Source: Aspidapion aeneum
Taxonomy: Eukaryota; Arthropoda; Insecta; Coleoptera; Brentidae
Length of the DNA: 64,000 nucleotides
Reading direction: 5' to 3'
Assembly: GCA_963576565.1 (NCBI GenBank)
Contig: OY755038.1
Span: forward strand, 176,940,438 to 177,004,437
Below the pieces are notes generated by a model. The model saw nothing but the letters and a program-made list of their open reading frames with translations, was not told the origin of the DNA and searched no databases. The position numbers were made by a program, and so were the translations under genes. The number at the start of each line of letters is the position of its first letter. Positions within the stretch are counted from its first letter, which is position 1. Shown in pieces: positions 20,590 through 31,713 of this stretch.

Positions 20590-22550
20590 CCATATGTATA
20601 CCAAATTTCATCCAAATCGGAAAACGCGATGTGTGTCAAAAACAAATTTTTCTATGGAAGGGGGTGGGGGTAGGGGTGGGAGGATATTTTTTTCTTATCG
20701 TATTATCATCGGACCACTATGTGTATACCAAAGTTTATCCAAATCGGATAACGGGAAGTGTGTCAAAAACACATTTTTCTATAGAAGGGGTGGGGGTAGG
20801 GGTGGTTGGATATTTTTTTCTTAATGTTGTATTGTCATGGGACCACTACGTGTGTACCAAATTTCATCCAAATCGGATAATGGGAAGTGTATCAAAAACT
20901 CATTTTTCTATGAAAGGGGGTGGGGATAGAGGTGGGAGGATATTTTTTTCTTAATATTGTATTGTCATCGGATCACTATATGTATACCAAATTTCATCCA
21001 AATCGGATAATGGGAAGTGTGTCAAAAACTCATTTTTCTATGAAAGGGGGTGGGGGTAGAGGTGGGAGGATATTTTTTTTTAATATTGTATTGTCATCGG
21101 ATCACTATATGTATACCAAATTTCATCCAAATCGGATAATGGGAAGGGTGTCAAAAACGCATTTTCTATGGAAGGGGTGGTGGTAGAGGTGGGAGGATAT
21201 TTTTTTTAATGTATTGTCATCGGACCACTATGTGAATACCAAATTTCATCCAAATCGGATAATGGGAAGTGTGTCAAAAACATTTTTGTATGAAAGGGGG
21301 TGGGGGTAGGGGTGGGAGGATATTTTTTTTTTAATATTATATTGTCATCGGATCACTCACTATATATATACCAAATTTCATCTAAATCGGATAACGGGAT
21401 GTGTATCAAAAACAAATTTTTTTATGGAAGGGGGTGGGGGTAGGGGTGGGAGGATATTTTTTTCTTATTATTGTATTCTCATCGGATCACTATATGTATA
21501 CCAAATTTTATCCAAATCGGATAACGGGAAGTGTATCAAAAACACATTTTTCTATAGAAAGGGTGGGGCTAGGGATGGGAGGATATTTTAAAAAGTATTT
21601 CGTTAGTTTAGAAATGACAAAAATTAAATTTTTTATAAACGTAAAGTTTAGTACTCGTGAATGAAGAAAACAAAAATTGTTCGTGGCTAAGCGGGTGTAG
21701 AAATATTTTGTTTCTCTTGTCTTTTTCCGTAGGCAGCTCGAAAGCTGTCCACTTACGGAGGTCCAAGATCACATCATTCAAAACTCATTTTTCTATGAAA
21801 GGGGGTGGGGATAGAGGTGGGAGGATATTTTTTTCTTAAAATTGTATTGTCATCGGATCACTATATGTATACCAAATTTCATCCAAATCGGATAATGGGA
21901 AGTGTGTCAAAAACTCATTTTTCTATGAAAGGGGGTGGGGGTAGAGGTGGGAGGATATTTTTTTTTAATATTGTATTGTCATCGGATCACTATACGTATA
22001 CCAAATTTCATCCAAATCGGATAATGGGAAGGGTGTCAAAAACGCATTTTCTATGGAAGGGGTGGTGGTAGAGGTGGGAGGATATTTTTTTTAATGTATT
22101 GTCATCGGACCACTATGTGAATACCAAATTTCATCCAAATCGGATAATGGGAAGTGTGTCAAAAACATTTTTGTATGAAAGGGGGTGGGGGTAGGGGTGG
22201 GAGGATATTTTTTTCTTAATATTATATTGTCATCGGATCACTCACTATATATATACCAAATTTCATCTAAATCGGATAACGGGATGTGTATCAAAAACAA
22301 ATTTTTTTATGGAAGGGGGTGGGGGTAGGGGTGGGAGGATATTTTTTTCTTATTATTGTATTCTCATCGGATCACTATATGTATACCAAATTTTATCCAA
22401 ATCGGATAACGGGAAGTGTATCAAAAACACATTTTTCTATAGAAAGGGTGGGGCTAGGGGTGGGAGGATATTTTTTTCTTAGTGTTGTATTGTTATGGGA
22501 CCACTACGTGTGTACCAAATTTCATCCAAATCGGATAATGGGAAGTGTGT
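20590..22550. repeat. ~130-bp satellite, right arm
   Basis: Units of 127-130 bp (CCAAATTTCATCCAAATCGG at 20601, 20728, 20857, 20987, 21116 and on). Interrupted at 21593-21777 by a piece copied from the element's own core. Blocks 20880-21590 and 21780-22460 are near-identical, which indicates a recent duplication. Confidence 0.85.
21593..21777. repeat. Copy of the core piece 20262-20447 inside the right arm
   Basis: From AAAAGTATTTCGTTAG to AAGATCACATCATT the two stretches are nearly identical, and the satellite resumes immediately after. This suggests unequal exchange or gene conversion inside the element. Confidence 0.8.
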
Positions 22551-22852
22551 CAAAAACGCTTCACAAGATTTGATAGATAGTTAGTTAGACAGAACATCTG
22601 AAGCTAAATATAAAAGCTTGTAAAAAATTGCGTAAGGGATTTTTTAAAGATGTTATTATATAAATAATATATTTTATTTTTCATCCACACATTTTATCCA
22701 AAAAAAAAATTTTAGTCCGGCGCCGAGTTGGCCGGCGCCCAGTTGGCGGCGCCGAGTTGGCCCGGCGCCGAGTTGGTCCGGCGCCCAGTTGGCGGCGCCG
22801 AGTTGGCGGCGCCCAGTTGGCGGCGCCCAGTTGTCCCATTCCGTGTCTTTTT

Positions 22853-23200
22853 AGCTCATATTTTAACTTTGTGCTTATAAACAAAAGTTTTCCATAATTT
22901 CCCGAAAAATTGTAAAAAAGTAAATTTTGGTGATCTTTAGTTAAAAAGCACATTTGAATGCATTTTTGTTACATAAACTCATTTTCAAAACTTTTGAGTT
23001 GCGTCTCTTTAGATTTAAGGGTGCGATATGGATAATATTAAATATTCCGGAAACAAATGTATGTATTTTAATTGTGGAAAGTCTAAATATGGTTGTTCTG
23101 CTGGTGTGAGGCAATTTACATTTCCCAGAAATGTGGAGCTGTGCAAGAAGTGGATAAGAAATTGTGGTAAATAAGAGAGTCCTTAATACCTTAAGTATTT
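22853..23200. other. No recognised feature
   Basis: AT-rich. A stretch near 23030-23170 (plus strand, MDNIKYSGNKCMYFNCG then TFPRNVELCKKWIRNCG) vaguely recalls the start of a THAP domain but is too short and interrupted to call. Confidence 0.3.
23027..23172 (+). pseudogene. Possible second THAP-like N-terminus
   Basis: From ATG at 23027 the frame gives MDNIKYSGNKCMYFNCGKSK, then a short stretch, then VRQFTFPRNVELCKKWIRNCGK and a stop. The Cys-x4-Cys spacing, the FTFPRN motif (FxRFP-like) and KKWIRNCG are the order seen in THAP domains. The downstream C-x2-H pair is missing, either because the exon ends at GGTAAATAAG or because the copy is truncated. If right, it is a one-exon remnant of another P-like or THAP protein; I see no other part of it nearby. 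Confidence 0.5.
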
Positions 23201-23680
23201 TGACCTTACTAGCCCGCACAGCAATGGCTAATAAAGGTATTGATTTCGACGAAAAATTTTTTTTTGTGATAACGCCGAAAATGTGTTATTTGGGTGTATT
23301 TTGACCTATCCTATTAATATCGTCGTGATGTCTGTCTATGTGTGTGTCTGTCCGTAACACGATAGCTCCTAAACCGCTGAACCGGTTTTCATAAAATTTT
23401 AAGGTAAAATCGTATTCGACAATATAACGAGCTGATTAGTTTTTCAAAATCCAATAACGCTAATGACAGTTTTTTGACAATTAAAATTTTTAAAGGAGCA
23501 TCGCATCAATATGCGGTTTTCAGAATATAGTAGACTAGATTTTGCTCAATAAAAAAAACTATGTAGGAGCATTACAAAAAAGTGCATTCAAAGCTGATTA
23601 TCATAGCTTCACTTGTGCTAATAGGCTAGCTAGGAAGGTATCAGATCCGTCATGGATCGATTTATTTATTTTAATCAAAC
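23201..23680 (+). mobile_element. R1 dispersed repeat, near full length
   Basis: From ACCTTACTAGCCCGCACAGC through CGCCGAAAATGTGTTATTTG, GTCCGTAACACGATAGCTCC, AAACCGCTGAACCGG, to GGAAGGTATCAGATCCGTC and ATGGATCGATTTATTT. The 5' end can pair with itself (ACCTTxCTAGC / GCTAxxAAAGGT). It has no coding capacity. Other copies lie at 5.6, 34.8, 37.1, 38.7, 47.6-49.2 (reverse) and 57.8/58.1 kb. The class of element is not established. Confidence 0.75.
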
Positions 23681-24020
23681 AAAAATAAAACTAAATAACT
23701 ACTCTTTTGCAAATGTCAGGCATTTGTAAAAAATCGAGTGGTGGGTCGGTATTTCCTTTTGGTGTACAGGTTAGGGTAAATACCAGGAAATACTTGGGGA
23801 GTTCTGGGAAATATACTAGGAAATACCGGGAAGTGCTTGGGAAATACTAGAAAATACCATTGAAATTGGAGGAAATACTGTAAGTATTATACCGTAGGTA
23901 TTTCCCTTTGGTGTACAAAAATCGGCGATCGACCCACCCCTTGCAAAAAACCTAAATTTGAGAAATACATTAAGCATTGAAAAAATATATTGTGGGAGGT
24001 TGTTAGTCCTTACAACTTTA
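23681..24020. other. No gene; short internal repeats
   Basis: Several variants of GGAAATACTxGGAAATAC (23770-23900). No further feature. Confidence 0.4.
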
Positions 24021-24686
24021 TACAGGGTGTCTCATAACTTAGGGGCCATAGTGCAGCAGGTGATAGAGGAGGTTATTTCCAAGAAAAAAGTTTATATAAC
24101 ATAAGGGTCACACATCTGTTTTTAAGATATAGGATTTTTAAAATTTGTCACAGCCATTGGGATTCAAAAATGTGGTATTTCTTTTTTTGATACAAAAACA
24201 AGTTGAGATTGAGATACAGGCTGTCAAAATAACCACATAAAAAAATAATAATTTTTTGAAAAAATTAATTTTTGCTTTCTTATTCTTTTAAAAAATATTA
24301 ATAATATTTTATTATTATGTCTCGCTAGAGACTTGTAGTTATTAACAAAAAATATTTTAAAAAAATTGCGTTTAATATTTTATTCATAAAAGTTTATACC
24401 AAAAAATAGTTTTTTCTAAAAAAAATTTACCGACTAATTTTGTTAAAAATAATTTGTATTTCAACTTATTGCTCTTGTTCTAATACACGACTTTACCCAA
24501 TTTCATATTTTTACAGCGTTTTTTAAAAAGTTATTATCAAAAAAGTTTAAAAAATCGCCATCTTTGATGCTCTGTATCTCGACAAAGAAAGTGTTTTGAC
24601 CCATGCATCATAGAAACTTTTTTATCAGGCATGATCTCCTCTATCACCTGTTGGCCTATAGCCCCTAAGTTATGGGACACCCTGTA
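24021..24686. mobile_element. MITE with TACAGGGTGTC termini (TA target site)
   Basis: Left TACAGGGTGTCTCATAACTT and right AAGTTATGGGACACCCTGTA are inverted, extending through GCAGGTGATAGAGGAG and its complement. TA flanks both sides, as for Tc1/mariner-type insertions. It abuts, and probably sits within, the left end of the next element. Confidence 0.75.
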
Positions 24687-26372
24687 TAGTTCAGGCCCTA
24701 CGGGGTGCGATACTGCGTTTAATGATAGAAGCAACACATTTGGTATGGATAGACTCGCCCGAACATTTTACGAAAGGGAACCCCCCCAACCCTGGCAGGG
24801 GGGTGGTTCCCCCCTTAAAAGTGCTTTTTGACGGTTTTTGCTAATAACTCGAAAACGGTCAACTTTTCTAAAATTATTCTAAATATTATTTTGCAAGCGG
24901 ATAAAATTTCCTTTTTGACCATGTAGGTACCTTAGTACCCTCTAAAGGCAGTGGTGCACGTTCTATAGACCTACGAAAAAAAGGAAAAATGTTTATATGT
25001 TTTTTTAAATTTTTCTTGTCGCATTTTGTATCCTTAACACATTGTTTTTTTTCAAAAAAAATATTTTTGTTCAAAAACCCATTGTATACAAATATTTAAT
25101 AAGTTAGATATAACTTTTTAAAGTAGCCGCTTTAAAACAAAAATGTTGAACATTAATTTTTGTAATTAAGTAAACAATACTCAAGGTGAGTAAAGAAATA
25201 TTTTTGATTAGTATTAACTTAAAACTTAATTTTTCAAGTTGAATTCATTTAAATTGTGGCGAGGGGGCATTCCTCCTAGTTCAGGCAAGATTCGGGCAAA
25301 TCCACTTTCTAGAAGCATTTTATATTACTTTTTAGCAAATGGGCAATTCCCCCAATTTTGACCCCGCTGAATCCGAATATCCCTGTTGCCAACTCGAAAT
25401 ATTGACAGGGGCTGAGATATTCAAGATGGCGGCGAAAATGGTGGTGGAATTTTAAATTGCCGCTGGAAAGCCCAAATTGTCACAGGTGTACATTCAAAAC
25501 ATATATTTGTATAATTAAAAAATAATAACATATTATTATTTTTTTAAATGGCTGCAAAAACCTCTAAAAACCCCCCCAGACCCCCCAAAATCTGAAAGTT
25601 TGAGGTTTTTTCAAATTTTCTTAAAAACTAAGCTTCTAAGAGAAAAATGTAAAATATACTTTATTGTGGACAATAAAATTCCCGTGTCAACATGGTATAA
25701 CTTAATAAAGTTAGACTAATAACAAGCTCTCCAGCGGCGTCCGTTAATTGAAGTAATTAAAAAAAGTTGAAAAAATATCTGTTTTTTTCCAAGATTTATT
25801 TAATTTTTTTAAAAAACTTATATCTACAGAAAACCGTGTAATACATTTTGCTATACTCAATAAAATTTCCTTCAAAATGACGTATAACATGATTAAATCG
25901 GTTTTATAAATAAAACTTCAGGGGCATCCGTAAATTAAATTAATTTTGAAAAAACAGAAAATAAACCATTTTTGTTACAAGTTTTATCTAATTTTCTCAA
26001 AAACTAAGATTAACATGAAAAAACTTGTTCTACACTTTTTTGTAGACAGGGAAATTCCCTTTTTAAAAATGTGAAACTTGGTGGGGTTTGACTTATAGCA
26101 AACTCTCCAGCGACGTCCGTCAATGGGGATGATTTCAACAAATCATTAAAAAAACATGTTTTTCATACGTTTTATTCAGTTTTCTTAAAAACCAAGGTCT
26201 TTATCAAAAAATGTGTTTTATACTTCGTCATAGCCAATAAATTTCTTTCAAACGATGTATAACAAAGTGGAAGTTATTTTATATTTACCGCTCCAGTGGT
26301 GTTCTTAATTTAAAGAAATTATTTAAGATCAATCCAAACTAATCAATTTTGTGTCTTATTAGGTTTTCGGTA

Positions 26373-26704
26373 GATAATAAAGAGCCGGGGATAAAAGGTC
26401 GAAAGTACAAAAGGTCGAAAGTACAAAAGGTCGAAAATACAAAAGGTCAAAAGTACAAAAAGTCGAAGTACAAAAGATCAAAAAACAAAAGGTCGAAAGT
26501 TCAAAAGGTTGAAAGTACAAAAGGTCGAAAGTACAAAAGATCGAAAGTACAAAAGATCGAAAGTACGGCCGCGGGTCCACATCGACTGGATAGGTTTGAC
26601 TTGATACGGTAAACTTGTATTTTTAATATTTTGTTTTGTCGATTTTTTTTCGACCTTTTGTACTTTCGACCTTTTATGGCTTCGGCGGCGGGCCCGATAA
26701 TAAA
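26373..26704. mobile_element. Foldback-like element of 16-bp minisatellite words, 9-bp target duplication
   Basis: The element 26382-26695 (314 bp) is flanked by perfect 9-mers GATAATAAA (26373-26381 and 26696-26704). The left part is about eleven tandem units of AAAAGGTCGAAAGTAC; the right end carries the same words inverted (CGACCTTTTGTACTTTCG). GC-rich caps (GAGCCGGGG, CGGCGGCGGGCCC) form the outer ends. Its architecture matches the other foldback-like elements here. The open frames over it come from the 16-bp period. Confidence 0.8.
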
Positions 26705-26869
26705 ATGTCCTTTTAAACAGTATGTCACAAAATGTAAACCCATAGTATAGAAAACTCTCCAGGGGCGTCCGTAAATTGCAAAAATGACTAAAAAATATTA
26801 TTTTTGTTACGGATTTCATTCAATTTCCATCAAAATCTCAATTTCAATTTCAATGAGTACCTAATTATG

Positions 26870-27053
26870 ATTATGCCCCCCCCCCCCAAACCGTTGCATA
26901 AGATTCACCACTTTATTTTTAGTTCCATATGCTTAAAAAAATATCCAAAAACACCTGTGTCAAAGTTACTACTGTTACTTTCTGCACAAAAATATTGCTT
27001 AGGGGGGGGGGGGTGGCATGGCCCCTATGCCCCCTCCCCTTATAACCACCGCT
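26870..27053. mobile_element. Probable hAT MITE with poly-C/poly-G tracts
   Basis: C tract at 26876-26887 and G tract at 27001-27013 face each other. The right end ...CCTTATAACCACCGCTG has the hAT-like CAGCGGTGG form in reverse. The left terminus and a target duplication could not be fixed. Confidence 0.45.
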
Positions 27054-27914
27054 GTTTTTTGCTTTAAAGAACTTTTTAGATAAATCAAAATATCTAATCT
27101 AATCAAAAAACAGTTTATTTTAATTTGGAAACATTTTATTTTAGTAGGTATAAATTACGAACCTTTTTGAAGTATTTATCATAACATTAACCTCACTTTG
27201 TAATACATCATTTAAAAAGAAATTGTCTTATCCTCAATAAAGAATAAAGGCACATTCTTTTCTAAAAATCTTAGTTAGAAAAGATATTTAAATATGCAAG
27301 AGAAACTGATTATTTCAGTTATTTTTGAAACTAAGTTTATATTAGTACGCCCCTGAAGCCTTAAATATGGCAACAACCCGACATTTTAATAAAGTTTTTA
27401 AAAGAAAATGTTATGTCCTACAATAAAGTAAACTACATATTTCTTCCTAAAAAGTGTAGTTTTTGAGAAAATTTTGAAAAACCTATAATAAACATGTTTT
27501 TTCTAAATAATCTCAATTTACGTACGCCACTGAAGAGCTAGTTGCTTTTCCTAACCTTATTGACCAATACATCGTAGGAAAGGGCATTTTATTCTCCACA
27601 AAAAACTGTTCTTTGCAATTTTTGATAAAAAAAAAAGTTTTCGAGAAAATTGCATAAAACTGAAAAAAAAAACAGGTTTTTGGGGGTTTGGGGGGGATTT
27701 TCTCCGTCTCTGTCGATTTTTCGAGTTGGCAACAGAGATATTCGGATTCAGCGAGGTCAAATTAGGGGGAAATGGTCTGTTGCCAAAAAGTAATATGATT
27801 CGCTTCTAGACAGAAAACGGAAAGCCTTTTAAAATAATATGCTGTGACTATCCTCTCGCCCACCTCAAAAGTGATCTTTTACACAATATTTCTAATTATT
27901 TGAAAACTTTTAAC

Positions 27915-28600
27915 TTGGTCAAAAACAACTAAGTAATAGTTATTGAGGCTGACCAAAAGTCCTCTAACGATGTATAACACGACCCCCTTACCTCAGTGGC
28001 GCACCTTTTATAGGCATTTAAATAAATAAGAGGGGTGGAAAAAACAATATTTTTTTAATTTTCTTAAATTTTATTGTCCTACATACTGGTTGTAAAACTT
28101 ATTTTGAGAGCTGAAGAAATTTTCTTCCGACGATGTATGTCACTCCCCCCTTAAGGCAGCGGTAGATCTAGCATAAACGCACCAAAAATGATCAAATTTG
28201 GTATACACTTTAATCTTTATTTAAGACAACCATGGTGGAACAGTACTAATACACACTGCGTTCAATGAGAAAAACAACACACTTGGTGGGGAAACCATCC
28301 GCCCACTGTTGGTGGGGAGTGGATCCCCCCTAAATGTTTTTTTCGATATTTTTTAAGATCTACAGCTGCGTTGAAGGGAAAGTGATGTACATCGTTGGAA
28401 AGGAAATTTCTTTGGCTTTAAAAATGTTTTAAAACCAAATATGTAGGACAGTAAAATTTAAGAAAATTAAAAAAAAAGTTTTTTCCACACTTCTTATTTA
28501 TTTAAATGCCTATAAAAGCGCCACTGATGTAAGGGCGGCGTGTTATACATCGTTAGAGAGTACTTTTTATCAGCCTTAATAATTGTTACTTAGTTGTTTT
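27915..28600. mobile_element. Nested inverted repeat inside the right arm
   Basis: 27915-28130 and 28385-28600 are inverted (GGCGCACCTTTTATAGGCAT against the complement of AATGCCTATAAAAGCGCCAC; ATGTATAACACG against CGTGTTATACAT). The centre (28255-28345) holds a diverged version of the parent element's own terminus (ACTGCGTTCAATGAGAAAAA). Confidence 0.6.
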
Positions 28601-29261
28601 TTGCTAAGTTAAAAGTTGGGAAAATACTGTAAGAGAGCACTTTTCAGAGGGGTGAAAGGAGGGATGCCCCCTATACCTACTTTAAGAAAGGTCAGCTAGA
28701 AAAAGTCAGTTTAAAGTTATTACTAACCAAAAATAATTTTTTACTTAATCTCATATTTATTTACTGAGTTACAAAGATGACTGTTCAACATTTTTGTTTG
28801 ATATAAGGATTTCTATAAACATATTTATTTTTATTTCAAGGCGGCTATTTAAAAAAACATATGTCTAGCTTAATAAGTATTTAACTGTATATAATGGGCT
28901 TTTAACCAAAAATATTTATTTGAAAAAAAAATAGTGTTAAAGATAAAAAATGCCACAAAAAACAAGTTTTTTCTTCTTTTTTAATTTTCTCCTTTTTTTG
29001 TACGCTAATGGAACGTGCACCACTGCCGTACATTATTAAAAAGGAAATTGTATCTCCCAAAGATTTTTGAAAAAGTTGGCAAAAATCTATCAAAAAGTAC
29101 GTTTGAGGTGGGGAACCACCCCCCTGCTAGGGTTGGGGGGGGTGATTTCCTTTCGTAAATTGTTCGGGCGAGTCTTATGTCTATCCATACCAAGTGTGTT
29201 GCTTCTATCATTAAAAGCAGCATATCGCTTGAATCTGGGATGTAGTGCCTGAACTAATACG

Positions 29262-29800
29262 TCATATGGGACGGTAAAACAGAATTTAATAGATTTTTTT
29301 TTGTTACACCAAGTTGATTTGCCTTTTCGACATTCCTGCATTTGCCCTTTTGATTTACATTAATGTTAGTTGGCAGAGTACGTGCATAGGCCGGTAAAAG
29401 AGGATCTAATAGAAAAATTAAAAAATCCATTTTTTTTTTAACTTTAAATTGTTACACCAAATCGATTCCCTTTATCGACACGCCCTTATTTGCTCTTCTG
29501 ATTGACATAAAGGTTATTTGTCAGTATACCTGTATGGGCCGGTAAAACCGGATCTAACAAAAAAAATTAATAATCGATTTTTTTTTAACTTAAATTTGTT
29601 ACCCAAATTGATGCGCTTTTTTGATACTCTCATGTTTGCTTTTTAAACTGACACTAAGTTTATTTGTCAGTACACCTGCATAGGCCGGTAAAACAGGATC
29701 TAATAAAAAAATCAAAAAATCGATTTTTTTTTAATCTTTAATTTGTTACAACAAATTGATGCGCTTTTTGACACCTCCATGTTTGCTCTCTTCACCGACG
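29262..29800. repeat. ~147-bp satellite, about four units
   Basis: GGCCGGTAAAAC-type words begin units at 29268, 29389, 29537 and 29683. Each unit includes a T-rich run after AATCGAT and TTTGTCAGTACACCTGCA. It starts at the right edge of the preceding element. Confidence 0.8.
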
Positions 29801-29956
29801 CTGACGCACGGGGGAATGGCTCTGTGATACATGTTGGACATTGGGTACAAAATTATAATCATTTTCCTGTGATAAGAATTATAGTGTTGCATTTGTAAAT
29901 AGTTGCTTTATTTCGTTTTAAGAAAGTTTTTTGAAAATTTTTGTCCAGGCAATTAT

Positions 29957-31713
29957 TATACAGGGTGAAAATAAAGAGTTCCTAAAAAACAGAAAAACAG
30001 AAAAGGAAAATTTATACTATATTATAACTTATGTAACACAAAACTTTATAGGCCTTTTATTATTTTTTTAAATACGTTATTGGGGTCAATGGTGCTTGGA
30101 AGATCCATTGCCTTCTATTTCACGATTATTTTTAAATTTATCTGATCGTCGTGAAAAGAAGAAAAACCGAGTACCTCACAGAATACCCGCAGGACCATAT
30201 CAAATTTGTTGGAAAATAACCTTACATTAAAATTTGTCCATCATCTTGAATATTTATGAAATGTCAGTTGTTCAATAATTAAATGTCCTATGAGATGGAT
30301 CTGTAAATGATTTAAGTACAAAGAGTTCTTAAGGACATATAGATCTGCAACCCCTTTGATTTTGACTTTTTTTTAAATACTTTTGCAGGATTTGTTATAT
30401 TTATCTCAAATTTAAAAATGCGCCGCCATTAGATCCTAAAAAACAAGATATAAACTATGCTTTGTTTAGAAAGTTTTTGGTGTTTTGTATGAAACAGCGG
30501 CATAAACTCAGTTTGTAGAAAAGGGACATTTGTAGATTGGTATTTTGATCCTTAGATAAACAATTCGCCGCAGCCGATTAACCGCGGCCGATTCGCCGCG
30601 GCTGGCTGATTGGCCGCGGCTCGTTTTGCCGCGGGGCATTTCGCCGCCAATCGAATTGCCGCGGGAACAATTCGCCGCGAGATTTTTGTTTCATGATATT
30701 ACCATTGATTATTTACCTTGACTCCATATAATATTTTTTTATAAAAATAATGTTTTCAAACTTTCCAACTATTTATTTGGTGGTAACTATACAATCCAGC
30801 ATTTTTTAATTGGAAAAAATAAATAAAATGACGAATGTAGAATGGCGGTTTTTGCCATTTATGAACCGATATGCATCAAACTAGAAACTTTAGGATCTTT
30901 CAGGGCGCTGATTATTATTTTTAACTTTACCTAAAAAAAAATCAAAATGGGAACCGACCTGAAACACCCAAAGTTCTGAATTTGATGCATATCGGTTCAA
31001 AAATGGAAAAATCCGCCATGTTGTATCGCCATATTGATTTTTTTAAATTTAAGTTAAAAATAATGATCAGCGATCTTAAAAATCTCATCAGTTCGAGTTA
31101 GATACAAATCCGTCCATAAACGGAATAATCCGCCATTTTAAATCCGCCATTTTAAATCCGCCATTTTCGATCCCCATTTTATTTATTTTCCTAATAAAAA
31201 AAATGTTGGAAAGGCTTAAAAAAAGTTATAATCAAACAAATATATATGAAGTCACGCTAATAACTGTTTGAACAATTCCCAATGGTAACATCATAAAACA
31301 AAAAAATCTCACGGTAAATTGTCCCCACGGCGAATTGGACTACAGCGAATTGGCCGCGGCGAATTGTCCCCTACATCTAAAGGGCCCTTAATATAAAGAG
31401 AAAATAGTAATTTTAGCACTAAATTTATTAACATTTTTAAAACAGATTTTTGGGTAATAGGTTTCAATATTTTTAGATATTTTTGAATAATTTTGAAACT
31501 TAATTATTACCGTTTTGGTAATGCATAATTCCACAAAATTTTAATGGTCTGTTATAATTTTTAATAAACAAACAAAAAATCGAAAAAAAAAATGCTAAGT
31601 TTACCACCTTGTAAAAACAAAGAGGTCTAAATATAATGCGAAAAAAATCTTTGTTTTGACCATTTCCACAACTCCTTAAAGTTTCATGCATCATTTAAAT
31701 TAAACCCTGTATA
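29957..31713. mobile_element. Element with TATACAGGGT termini, host of a nested foldback-like element
   Basis: Left TTATACAGGGTGAAAATAA and right TTAAACCCTGTATAA give short inverted ends around a TA site. The interior is non-coding. A second element (30555-31373) is nested near its middle. Confidence 0.5.
30555..31373. mobile_element. Foldback-like element with CGCCGCGG word termini
   Basis: The left end starts ACAATTCGCCGCAGCCGATT after GATAA and goes on with repeated variants of AATTGGCCGCGGC; the right end is the inverse (GCCGCGGCGAATTGTCCCC). The interior holds ATGGCGG...CCATTTATGAACCGATATGC and its partial inverse, the block shared with the elements at 12651 and 18209. No clear target duplication and no coding capacity. 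Confidence 0.7.

Larger units (their letters stand above)
18198..22852. mobile_element. Giant foldback-like element, ~4.63 kb, 11-bp target duplication
   Basis: The element spans 18209-22841. Termini are inverted tandem words: left AGGACAACTGGGCGCCGCC, right GGCGGCGCCCAGTTGTCCC. Identical 11-mers CGTGTCTTTTT flank it (18198-18208, 22842-22852). Inside the ends come matching inverted non-repetitive stretches (GATGTTCTGTCTAACTAACT at left, its complement near 22590), then long arms of a ~130-bp satellite in opposite orientations, then a core with AAAATGGCGGATCC words and a palindromic MITE. It codes for nothing; the open frames are satellite. Long terminal repeats with internal tandem structure and 9-11 bp duplications are known from Foldback and Mutator-like elements; I infer membership, since no transposase is present. 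Confidence 0.75.
24687..29254. mobile_element. ~4.6-kb element with very long inverted arms
   Basis: The left end GTTCAGGCCCTAC and the right end (complement) GTTCAGGCACTAC mark an imperfect inverted repeat. Matching inverted landmarks are: AATGATAGAAGCAACACAT (24721) with its complement near 29197; the GGTGCACGTTC word (24954 / 29012); CCCCCCCAGACCCC (25572) with GTTTGGGGGGGATT (27686); TCCGAATATCCCTGTTGCC (25371) with its complement near 27730. Unequal indels and nested insertions make the arms different in length. No transposase reading frame was recognised. The arms contain the same modules as 13.9-16.5 kb. Confidence 0.65.

Noticed and set aside
18367..22573. Many open frames of 75-197 codons with GGGGRGGRIFF-type text
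   Set aside because: All are translations of the 130-bp satellite, on opposite strands in the two arms.
26349..26819. Frames with repeated KRSKVQK or STFCTFDLLYF text
   Set aside because: Translations of the 16-bp minisatellite on either strand.
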